Origin: Pirellulaceae bacterium | GTDB lineage: Bacteria > Planctomycetota > Planctomycetia > Pirellulales > Pirellulaceae | Reading direction: 5' to 3' | DNA: 64,000 nucleotides | NCBI GenBank assembly: GCA_018402565.1 | Contig: JAGYIQ010000002.1 | Span: forward strand, 186,001 to 250,000 | Shown: in pieces, positions 7,502-18,232 of the stretch | Numbering within the stretch: the stretch's first letter is position 1 | Layout: the number at the start of each line of letters is the position of its first letter | Notes under the pieces: generated by a model | The model's database searches: none | Told to the model about the DNA's origin: nothing | What the model saw: only the letters and a program-made list of their open reading frames with translations | Made by a program: the position numbers and the translations under genes

Positions 7502-8026
7502 TCGGATCGGTCGGATCGGCCGGATCGGCCGGATCGGTCGGATCAGTCGGATCAGTCGGATCGGTCGGATCGGTCGGATCAGTCGGATCGGTCGGATCAG
7601 TCGGATCAGTCGGATCGGTCGGATCGGTCGGATCGGTCGGATCGGTCGGATCGGTCGGATCAGTCGGATCCGTCGGATCGGTCGGATCGGTCGGATCGGT
7701 CGGATCGGTCGGATCCGTCGGATCGGTCGGATCAGTCGGATCAGTCGGATCAGTCGGATCAGTGGGATCAGTCGGATCAGTTGGATCCGTGGGATCAGTC
7801 GGATCTGTCGGATCGGTCGGATCGGTCGGATCGGTCGGATCGGTTGGATCCGTCGGATCGGTCGGATCAGTCGGATCGGTCGGATCAGTCGGATCAGTCG
7901 GATCAGTCGGATCGGTCGGATCGGTCGGATCGGTCGGATCGGCCGGATCGGTCGGATCAGTCGGATCGGTCGGATCAGTCGGATCGGTCGGATCGGTCGG
8001 ATCGGACGGATCAGACCGATCGATCC
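7502..8026. repeat. 9-bp satellite array, about 58 units
   Basis: The unit is tcggatcgg, alternating with tcggatcag and a few variants (ccggatcgg, tcggatccg). The period of 9 holds for about 525 bp. Every unit holds a GATC. All three plus frames and at least one minus frame stay open through it (Ser-Asp-Arg, Gly-Ser-Val, Asp-Pro-Thr and similar), so long open frames here are artefacts. The array ends about 30 bp from the SNF2 helicase stop codon. The region 7202-7501 shows no gene. Confidence 0.9.
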
Positions 8027-8055
8027 TTAACCACGGCGAAATGTCTTTTTCACCA

Positions 8056-11000
8056 TCAGCTGCGGAGCAGCGCCAACAGCTCGGACGTGGACAACTTGCC
8101 GCTGCGGTCGGTGCCTTCGAGCAAGCTATCCGCCAAGTCGCGTTTGGTGCCGTGCAATTGCTGGATCTTGTGCTCGATCGTCCCTTCCGTAATAAACCGA
8201 TAGATCGTGACCGGTCGCTTTTGTCCCATCCGATGCGCTCGGTCCGAGGCCTGATCCTCCACCGCCGGATTCCACCAAGGGTCCATGTGCAGCACATAAT
8301 CCGCGGCCGTCAAGTTCAGTCCCGCGCCGCCGGCCTTGAGGCTGATCAAAAACAGATCCCCCTCGCCCGACTGAAACGCTTCGACCCGCTTCTTTCGCTG
8401 CGCGGCGGGTGTGGAGCCGTCCAAGTATTGATAAGAAATCTGTAATCGCTCCAATTCGGCTCTCAGCACAGCCAAATGATCGACAAATTGACTGAACACC
8501 AAGGCCTTGTGCCCGCCCTCCAACAGCTCCTGCACCGTTTGGGTGAACAACTTAAGCTTGGAGCACTCCAGACTCACGCCTTCGGCCACCAGACTGGGGT
8601 GACAACAGGCTCGGCGGAGTCGCATGATTTCGGCCAACACCTGCAAATGCGAATTTTCAACACCCTCCAGTCCCTCCAACGCGTTCATGGCCTTCTTCCG
8701 CAAGGCCTCGTAAAACGCCACTTCCGCCGGGCTGAGTTGCACGTGCAGGGTGATCTCCGTTCGCGACGGCAGTTCCGTCAACACTTGCGACTTGGTCCGC
8801 CGCAACAAAAAGGGACTGATGATCTTCTTCAACCGCGCCCGCGTGTCACGACATTGGTCGCGCTCGATCGGCGCCGCAAAGCGAGCGACAAAGGACTCGG
8901 GCGAGCCCAATAAGCCAGGGTTGACGAAGTCCATCAGGTTCCACAGTTCGCCCAAGTGATTCTCGATCGGCGTCCCCGTCATGATCAAGCGATAGTTCGC
9001 CGAGAGCGACTTGGCGGCCTGCGAACGCTGCGTGGCAACGTTTTTAATCGCTTGGGCCTCGTCCAAAATCAGCGTGTTCCACTCCGTCGCCTGCAACATG
9101 GCGGTACGATGCGTTAGCAGTCCGTAACTGCACAGCACCACATCGTTGGGTTGCAAGTCGTTCAGCTCATCGCCGATGGCTTCATCCGCCACCAACCGCG
9201 GGCGGAGTGTCGGTGCGAAGCGTTCGATCTCGTTGGCCCAATTGAACACCACGGACGTGGGCGCGATCACCAATGCCGGACCAGTCGCTCGGTCCAACAA
9301 CAGGGCGATGGCTTGCACGGTTTTGCCCAAGCCCATGTCATCGGCCAAACAGCCACCGACACCCCAGGCGGCCAGGCGCGTCATCCAACGATACCCTTCC
9401 TCCTGGTAATCGCGGAGGTCGGCCTGCAAGGTTGTCGGCTTCTGCGGCTCCAACTCCTGGGCGCTGTGGAGCCGCTGGACCAGGTCGCGCCAATGCTTGT
9501 CGGCCTTCACCTCGATCTCGGGCATCTCGTCCAATACCGCGGCGTGGGTCTTGGACAAACGCAAGCGTTCCGGTTTGCGGCGATCCGCCAGACTACCCAG
9601 GTCCTCGACCTGTTTCCGCAACTGTTCAGTCAGTGCCAAAAAGCGGCCGTCATCCAATTTCACGAACCGGCCGCGGTTGTTGGCCACCAGATCAACCAAT
9701 TGGGCCATGCCCAACGACAGTTCGTCGTCGACTTGCAATTCGCCGGTGGCCGCGAACCAATCGTTCTCCTTCTTGATCCGCACGCGCAACTGCGAACTGG
9801 AGGCTCGCCCGGCGATCTGCAGCGTGCGTCCTTGGGGCCAGATCAAGACCACCTGCCCCTGCTGACTGGCCGTCTCCAATTCCAACAGAACTTCCAAAGT
9901 CTCGAACGGGCTGGGCATCTGAGCCGTCCAAGGCCCTTGCAGCCAATTGCGGAGATGCGGGCAGGCTGCGTACAGCTGCTCCACGGCGGCTTGTTCGGCG
10001 ACCAAATCGCGGTTGGCCGTTTTGGCCTGGCCTTCGACCGTGGCAAACAACTTTGTCCCCCCCTCGCCCGGACGAAAATTGGGGCCCTGGGTGCCAAACG
10101 GATGCGAGTAGACCTCGACGCTGTACCCAGCACCGTTGGGGACCACATGGACGTGCGGGGTCGCGTCGCCATCGACCGCCTGGCTGACCGCCAGACCACC
10201 ATCGCCACTGGCGCTATCCCCCAAATCGACCTCGGAATGCACCGTGACGATCGAACTCAAGGGACGCAAAATATCAGGCAATTTCCCCAAGCCACTGCCA
10301 GGGATCTTCAGCCCCGTCCCCAACATCTCGTGCAGCTTCAACAACTCTTTGCTAAACACCGTGACCACCAACTTCGCGTGACTGGGGTGACGGACCAACA
10401 AGCGACTGCCGATACCCACCGGTCGTGGCTCCACGCGCAATTGGACTTGATTATCAGTCAACTGTTCCACGATCAAGCGAGGGCTTTCTTCGGTTACCTC
10501 CAGTGCCTGGTCCCGATTGCCCGGCGCGTACAAATTGGGATGCGCTGTCATGGCGCGAGCCAAGGCGACTTGATCGACTTCCAACACCTCCTGCACGGTA
10601 CCCAAGGCCGTGCTCTGCAAGGCGATACGAACCGATTTGATGATTTCGCGATCGGGGGGGCTCAGGAACTTGAATTCCGGGCTCTGTAAACTTTCCACCA
10701 AACGGCGGAGCGAGATTTTTTTACCCTTGGTCCATCCATTGGACTTGAGTGCTTGCTGATAAGCCTCGAAATGCAGCGATTTGTCCGTGAATGTCACTTC
10801 AAAAATCAATCGTTCGGGATCCGCGTTCTGCCCATGTCCCGCGAGTGAAACGGCGCTGATGCCCGGCGCAAAAATGTCGGCGATCGATTGGAGCTGCTGT
10901 TCCCACAGGGGCGGTGGTTGCAAGCGTTCGGCCAGCGACACGCAACCCCACGACTCGGGTAACTCGACCGTTGTGCCCGCCAATCTCGCTATCTCCAACC

Positions 11001-12192
11001 TCAACCAACGGCATCCCGATCGGCCGAAATAAGCATCAGCGGCCTGCATGCTCTTGACTCGATCGGCTTCTGTCCCAGGATGCTGGGCCCGCAACCAATC
11101 CGACAAATAGGCTCGCACCAGTTCCGTCATCGGATTGAAGACGCTACCCGCCAAGGGCTGCAAGTCCGGCATCCGCACAGCGTTCGATACCCGGTAGCTG
11201 TACGCTTCACGAATGACCGCATAGACCGTTCTGTAGCATTCCGCATGCCGCAATCCGAGCTCGCAAGCTTTGACGATATCGTTATCCATACCGCCAAAAC
11301 GACCACTCAACCGCAGCAACAAATAAAACAGCGACGGCAGAGCCCCGATCTTCGTCAAAGTCTTGGCCGTCGGTTGGCGTTGATTACATTTGGACAAATT
11401 GACGACCGCCGCTTCGTAATCCCCCTCCAACAGGGCCCGACAGCCAATCACATCCAACTTCTTTTTCTGGGTGACCTTTTCCAGTTCCTGTAGCAGCAAG
11501 AGGTCGCCCGTTGCCACAGCCCAGTCCACGGTCACGGCCTGCGTAGCGGGATCCGCGGTTTCATGCATCGAGCGATGCAACCAGGCCGTCAGCTCCGCGG
11601 TCAATTCCGCGGAAAACGCGTGGCTCTGCAGGAGATATCCATCCAGTATCCGCGGCACCATGTGTCGTGCAAAGACATTTTTCGACTTGGCCGAGAGCCC
11701 GGCGTAGATCTTCGCATCAAATGGCTCCAGCAGGGGGAAACGACCTGGATACAAACCATTGAATGCCCGCTCCATGCGAGCATCATCGCCGCGATAGAGT
11801 GCGTCCAGCACATCCTTAATCAGGTGCTGACCATTCTCAATGTCGTATCGGCTGATGAACCCCGCGGGCCAAAAGACCTGATTTAACTTATCGGCTCGTT
11901 GCTCCCGATGCGCCATGCGGACCAAGTAGTCCGTCATCACTGGCAGCAGCTTGATGCGGTTCTGACTGATGGTCAGTAAACCCAACGCTTCCAGGTCTCG
12001 CATTGCGTTCTGACCGGCTCGCACGCCCAAGTTTGGACCGCGAAGTTCCCACCGCAAAATGTCAAAGAACTTCGTCAGCTCATACATCGTCAGACTATTG
12101 CCCGAGCAGGCCAATGCCTGCATGATGATCTGCTGGCCCTCGTCCAAATCCTTGTACTTGTTCACCAACTCTGGCAGCGTGACACGTTGCAT
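8056..12192 (-). CDS. SNF2-family DEAD/DEAH helicase
   Basis: The protein is about 1,378 residues from the ATG at 12192. A longer frame reaches 12312, but its first 40 residues look non-coding. The last 470 or so residues carry a full Swi2/Snf2 motor: DDMGLGKTVQ (motif I), APTSVVFNWANE (Ia), LILDEAQAIKN (II), MTGTPIENHLGELW (III), LVFSQFVDHL (IV), LISLKAGGAGLNLT (V) and DRAHRMGQKRPV (VI). The long N-terminal part is helical and includes a winged-helix-like start and a region resembling bacterial SNF2-associated domains. Such proteins translocate on duplex DNA and act in transcription or repair. It ends with TSELLALLRS, the usual C-terminal form of this bacterial subgroup. It stands alone, next to a satellite array at its 3' end. 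Confidence 0.88.
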   Translation of the reverse strand: MQRVTLPELVNKYKDLDEGQQIIMQALACSGNSLTMYELTKFFDILRWELRGPNLGVRAGQNAMRDLEALGLLTISQNRIKLLPVMTDYLVRMAHREQRADKLNQVFWPAGFISRYDIENGQHLIKDVLDALYRGDDARMERAFNGLYPGRFPLLEPFDAKIYAGLSAKSKNVFARHMVPRILDGYLLQSHAFSAELTAELTAWLHRSMHETADPATQAVTVDWAVATGDLLLLQELEKVTQKKKLDVIGCRALLEGDYEAAVVNLSKCNQRQPTAKTLTKIGALPSLFYLLLRLSGRFGGMDNDIVKACELGLRHAECYRTVYAVIREAYSYRVSNAVRMPDLQPLAGSVFNPMTELVRAYLSDWLRAQHPGTEADRVKSMQAADAYFGRSGCRWLRLEIARLAGTTVELPESWGCVSLAERLQPPPLWEQQLQSIADIFAPGISAVSLAGHGQNADPERLIFEVTFTDKSLHFEAYQQALKSNGWTKGKKISLRRLVESLQSPEFKFLSPPDREIIKSVRIALQSTALGTVQEVLEVDQVALARAMTAHPNLYAPGNRDQALEVTEESPRLIVEQLTDNQVQLRVEPRPVGIGSRLLVRHPSHAKLVVTVFSKELLKLHEMLGTGLKIPGSGLGKLPDILRPLSSIVTVHSEVDLGDSASGDGGLAVSQAVDGDATPHVHVVPNGAGYSVEVYSHPFGTQGPNFRPGEGGTKLFATVEGQAKTANRDLVAEQAAVEQLYAACPHLRNWLQGPWTAQMPSPFETLEVLLELETASQQGQVVLIWPQGRTLQIAGRASSSQLRVRIKKENDWFAATGELQVDDELSLGMAQLVDLVANNRGRFVKLDDGRFLALTEQLRKQVEDLGSLADRRKPERLRLSKTHAAVLDEMPEIEVKADKHWRDLVQRLHSAQELEPQKPTTLQADLRDYQEEGYRWMTRLAAWGVGGCLADDMGLGKTVQAIALLLDRATGPALVIAPTSVVFNWANEIERFAPTLRPRLVADEAIGDELNDLQPNDVVLCSYGLLTHRTAMLQATEWNTLILDEAQAIKNVATQRSQAAKSLSANYRLIMTGTPIENHLGELWNLMDFVNPGLLGSPESFVARFAAPIERDQCRDTRARLKKIISPFLLRRTKSQVLTELPSRTEITLHVQLSPAEVAFYEALRKKAMNALEGLEGVENSHLQVLAEIMRLRRACCHPSLVAEGVSLECSKLKLFTQTVQELLEGGHKALVFSQFVDHLAVLRAELERLQISYQYLDGSTPAAQRKKRVEAFQSGEGDLFLISLKAGGAGLNLTAADYVLHMDPWWNPAVEDQASDRAHRMGQKRPVTIYRFITEGTIEHKIQQLHGTKRDLADSLLEGTDRSGKLSTSELLALLRS

Positions 12193-12362
12193 CCGTTCCA
12201 CAGACCTCGCCAAGCGTCGACTCGCAACGCTTGATCTAATAAACCATTTATCACCCGCGGCCCAATCGAGCCGACAATTTCGCGTGGGGGAACCGCCGGA
12301 GCCCAGCTCCAAGTCGCTCTCCCAGCACCAAGTGCTTTGTCACCGTTTCATTTTGGGATCGG

Positions 12363-12443
12363 TGCGGTAAAGGGGTCAGGAGTCAATTGCCGGAACGGCC
12401 CTACGGGCGCTTGGCACAATTGACTCCTGACCCCTTTACCACA
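12363..12443. repeat. REP-like palindromic element, copy 1
   Basis: The 24-bp arms at 12366-12389 (ggtaaaggggtcaggagtca...) and 12417-12440 are exact inverted copies around a 27-bp centre. The same element, in inverted orientation, lies inside a gene at 30032-30112. It sits in the 340-bp gap between the SNF2 helicase and the PH-domain gene. The rest of that gap shows nothing recognisable. Confidence 0.8.
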
Positions 12444-12654
12444 CGCCAAGTTTTGGCTGTGACAAAGCACCCAGGCTTGATTGTTATAAATGACGGCCCA
12501 CAATTTCCCAGGGCAGGGCCCCTGAACCCGACAAGAATCGTGGCACACCGACGAATGCCCCTGGAGCGGGGGCCTGGGGTGGAATGAGCCTGTCCTGAGG
12601 CCGTTTTGGGCGGAAGAGCCGCGGAGAACCGGTCCAGATTTGGAGTGATGAAAG

Positions 12655-13179
12655 ATGGAAAACCAGACGATCCGTTGGTATCGCTCGAAGGTCGATCTCT
12701 GGTTGGCCATCCTGTTGGCCGTCCCGCCACTGGCAATTGTCGCACTGTTGGTGCGGGGACTGCAAACCGGACGGACCGAGGACCTGGTCGGTGGCGGCAT
12801 CGTCGGCCTGCTGATCGCCGCCCTCTACGGTGGGCTGTTATTCCCGATCCGCTATGGGATCAATCGCCACGAGTTGATCATCCAGGCGGGCTGGCTGCGG
12901 CAACACATTCCCCTGGCTTCGATCACCGAGGTCTACCCAACGTGGAATCCGCTCAGCGCACCGGCTTTGTCGCTGGACCGCCTGCACGTGCAGTACGCCC
13001 CCCATTCGGCCGCCGAGGCTGGACCAGCCACCAGTCCCCCGACGACACCTGGCCGCCTCAACCGCTTTTTCCACTCGCAGAGAATCTCGCCGGCCGATCG
13101 AGCCGCTTTCTTGCACGACCTGGCCGCCGCCGCAGGACTCGAGCCACACGGCGACCACCTCAAACGAGAACAGCCTTGA
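12655..13179 (+). CDS. PH-domain membrane protein (bPH_6-like)
   Basis: This 174-residue protein begins MENQTIRWYRSKVDLW. It has two hydrophobic helices (about 15-35 and 47-66), then YGINRHELIIQAGWLRQHIP and LASITEVYPTWNPLSAPALS. This is the pattern of bacterial PH-like domains of the DUF1200/bPH_6 group, in which a short membrane hairpin anchors a cytoplasmic PH fold. The tail is proline-rich and then RISPADRAAFLHDLAA. The role is unknown; such proteins are thought to be membrane-associated scaffolds. The stop codon lies inside the terminator hairpin that follows. Confidence 0.6.
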   Translation: MENQTIRWYRSKVDLWLAILLAVPPLAIVALLVRGLQTGRTEDLVGGGIVGLLIAALYGGLLFPIRYGINRHELIIQAGWLRQHIPLASITEVYPTWNPLSAPALSLDRLHVQYAPHSAAEAGPATSPPTTPGRLNRFFHSQRISPADRAAFLHDLAAAAGLEPHGDHLKREQP

Positions 13180-13200
13180 GCAAAAGTCGCTCAAGGCTGT
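13170..13200 (+). terminator. strong hairpin at the end of the PH-domain gene
   Basis: acagccttgagc (13170-13181) and gctcaaggctgt (13189-13200) are perfect inverted copies around a 7-base loop. The stop codon at 13177 is inside the stem. There is no long T-run, so it may serve both converging genes. Confidence 0.6.
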
Positions 13201-13243
13201 CGTCTGAGAACCGGAAGCGGGAAGCCGCCCCACCCAGTTCGCT

Positions 13244-14656
13244 CTAGTTAGCCGTCCAGTCGTACACATGCAGGCCGCTGATCGAGCGGACGTAGACCTG
13301 GACTTGCCCGTTGGCTCCGACGCCCATGCCCAGGTGAGCCCAGGAGTCTTTGATCCCCGGCAGTTGGTACTCGCTAATCACTACGCAGTCCTCGGTCGAG
13401 GCCTGAACCAGCCGCAACATGCCGTTGTCCGTCAGCATCAAGAAACGCTCGCCCTGGGTGACATACGAGGCGTAGTCGCCAAACTTTTTCGGCGATGTCC
13501 AGAGCCGCTCGCCGTCCTGCAGACGCAGGCACGCCAGACGGCCGTTTTGCAGGAGCAAGTAAGCGTGGTCACCAATCACGGTCGGCGTCGACATGTAGCC
13601 CTTGGCCGGATTCGACCAGCTCATCGCGACGTTCTCGGACGGAGCCTTGCCGCCAAACTGAGCCGGCACTTGGTAGAGGTACGATTGATTGTTGTAAGAG
13701 CTGGTGAACACCGAGTCGTTGAACTCGATCGGCGTCAAAATGTTCATACCACGGAAGTTCGGAACGTCGGTCTGCCAGAGCACTTCGCCCGACTGGGGGT
13801 CGATCCCCGCCAACTTCAGACGGGATTGGACCAAGATCTGATCGCGATCGCCCAAGCGAGCAAACGTCGGCGAGGAGAACGATCCGCCGGACATCATCCC
13901 ACCCTCTTCGATCATCGTCCGCCAGATGACCTTGCCGTCCTGCTTCTGGATCTTAAAAAAGCTGTTGGCGGCTTGCAGATAGACGTGGTCCTGATCCAAC
14001 ATCGGCGAGCAGACCGCGCCGAAAGAGGGTTTGCCCGTCCCGTATTGCTCGGCGAAATCGATCCGCCACAGCTCCTTGCCCGTCGCCGACTCCAGACAGA
14101 CCAACACGTCCAACATACCGACCACGTACACCCGCGACTCGTCGCAGGCCGGCGTACTGCGGATCCATGATCCGTTGGCGGCGGCAAAGAATGGGACGGT
14201 CATGGCGCCCGGCCAACGGACCTCCCAGAGCGACTTGCCGGTGGCCAGATCGTAGGCCTTGGTGGTCTCCTCTTTCTTCTTGACCGTCTCGGTAGTAAAA
14301 ATCCGCGTGCCATCGGTGATCGGCCCCGAGTAACTGGCGTCCAACGCCGCCTCCCACACCAGCTTCAGGTTCTCGGCCCCCAGTTTCGCGGGCCAAGCCG
14401 CTCCGTCAAACCGCGTGTCACGCTGAGGTCCTCGCCACTGATTCCACGGCCGAGCCGCCGTCTGGCTGGAGGTGTCGGTCACTCGAGCGGTGGGAGTGTC
14501 CTGAATCGAGCCCGAGGCCGGGCCGTCCTGGGCAACCAAGCTACCGGCCGAGGCCGCCAGCATTCCGGTTACCAAGGCCAAACGATTCAGCACCTGGCAG
14601 CCTCCCAACGAACCCATCCCCTGAGCCACCGCTCGTAACGACCGTCGCAACACCAT
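13244..14656 (-). CDS. secreted PQQ-repeat (BamB-like) beta-propeller protein
   Basis: The protein is 470 residues from the ATG at 14656, chosen because AGGAG sits 8 bases upstream. An N-terminal signal peptide (MVLRRSLRAV to LVTGMLAASAGSLVAQ) precedes a PQQ-type propeller that opens WNQWRGPQRDTRF. Repeated blade motifs such as YDLATGKSLWEVRW, LESATGKELWRIDF, IDPQSGEVLWQTDV and RLQDGERLWTSPK follow. Planctomycetes have many such PQQ-like proteins, usually without quinone-cofactor dehydrogenase activity; BamB itself is a scaffold in outer-membrane assembly. There is no lipobox, so it is probably soluble in the periplasm. It is downstream of katG on the same strand but separated by a terminator. 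Confidence 0.8.
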   Translation of the reverse strand: MVLRRSLRAVAQGMGSLGGCQVLNRLALVTGMLAASAGSLVAQDGPASGSIQDTPTARVTDTSSQTAARPWNQWRGPQRDTRFDGAAWPAKLGAENLKLVWEAALDASYSGPITDGTRIFTTETVKKKEETTKAYDLATGKSLWEVRWPGAMTVPFFAAANGSWIRSTPACDESRVYVVGMLDVLVCLESATGKELWRIDFAEQYGTGKPSFGAVCSPMLDQDHVYLQAANSFFKIQKQDGKVIWRTMIEEGGMMSGGSFSSPTFARLGDRDQILVQSRLKLAGIDPQSGEVLWQTDVPNFRGMNILTPIEFNDSVFTSSYNNQSYLYQVPAQFGGKAPSENVAMSWSNPAKGYMSTPTVIGDHAYLLLQNGRLACLRLQDGERLWTSPKKFGDYASYVTQGERFLMLTDNGMLRLVQASTEDCVVISEYQLPGIKDSWAHLGMGVGANGQVQVYVRSISGLHVYDWTAN

Positions 14657-14861
14657 TCCAGCACTCCTTCGAGAGATCCCGACGGGACGGAACCCGAAGT
14701 CCATCGCCGCCATCAAAGTTTTTTGTAGATAATCAGCACACGATGACAAAATCGCAGGCCAATGACGGACAACCCGCAGATCGGGGTGCGACTTAACGCC
14801 GCATTTGTTGCTTGAATGAGCGACAACGGCCCAACCCGGCCGTGGTTCTAGGATCGCCAAC

Positions 14862-14901
14862 AAAAAAAGCTCGCCGATCCGAGCGTGTCGAATCGGCGAG
14901 C
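14862..14901 (-). terminator. katG transcription terminator
   Basis: On the minus strand, gctcgccgat and atcggcgagc form a perfect 10-bp stem around a 13-base loop, followed by TTTTTTT. It lies 27 bases past the katG stop. Confidence 0.85.
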
Positions 14902-14927
14902 CAGTATGGGTAGTTGCGAGTGTCGAA

Positions 14928-17631
<2,704 letters not shown>

Positions 17632-18057
17632 TCACTCTTCCCCCGCGCCTTGGCATTGCGGGCAGACTCCCCAAAAAATCACTTCGGCTTCATCGATCTG
17701 GAAGCCGGAATCGTCGGCGGCCGTCAAGCAAGGCCGCTTGCCGACCGAGCAGGGCACATCCGCCGTGGCGCCACAACGCCGACAGATCACATGATGGTGA
17801 TTATCACCGACTCGATCTTCATAACGAGCCGCCGAGCCCGCCGGTTGGATACGCCGCAGAAGCCCCCGTTCCACTAACACGGAGAGGGCATCGTAAACGG
17901 CCTGCCGAGAGATCGCCCCGAGCTCGGCGCGGACGACCGCGGCCACCTCATCAGCGGTACAGTGTGGTTGCGCAGCCACGGCTCGCAGGATCGCAATCCG
18001 CTGAGCCGTGACTTGCAGCCCGTGTTGTCGTAATTGTTCAGCAATCGGTTCGGCCAT
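17632..18057 (-). CDS. Fur-family peroxide/metal regulator upstream of katG
   Basis: This 141-residue protein has the full Fur layout. The N-terminal winged helix includes [12 protein letters not shown] and [19 protein letters not shown]. The central metal site is [11 protein letters not shown] (His87-89, Cys92, Cys95). A second CxxC, CPQC (Cys132, Cys135), completes a structural zinc site. Placed just upstream of katG on the same strand, it is most likely a FurA/PerR-type sensor that represses katG and itself until peroxide oxidises the metal site. That role is by analogy with furA-katG of actinobacteria. Zur or Fur proper remain possible from sequence alone. Confidence 0.85.
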   Translation of the reverse strand: MAEPIAEQLRQHGLQVTAQRIAILRAVAAQPHCTADEVAAVVRAELGAISRQAVYDALSVLVERGLLRRIQPAGSAARYEDRVGDNHHHVICRRCGATADVPCSVGKRPCLTAADDSGFQIDEAEVIFWGVCPQCQGAGEE

Positions 18058-18232
18058 AACTTAAGAGTAGCTCAAATAATGGACACTGTCAAGTATCTAC
18101 TGATGGTAAAAATCAGACGTCGCCAACGACGAAGCGTCCGGGTTGCCGGTTTGCTGGTAGCATTTCACTCGGCGGTCGCTTAAACTCATTAGCTGCGCGT
18201 CGCGTGATGGGACGACCCGAGAAAGATTGCCA

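Noticed and set aside
7473..8445. Long open frames through the 9-bp satellite (Asp-Pro-Thr, Ser-Asp-Arg, Gly-Ser-Val repeats)
   Set aside because: A 9-bp unit without stops opens several frames at once. None has a ribosome-binding site or unique sequence of its own.
9151..10689. 512-residue plus-strand frame
   Set aside because: It lies antisense to the conserved SNF2 helicase and has no recognisable domain.
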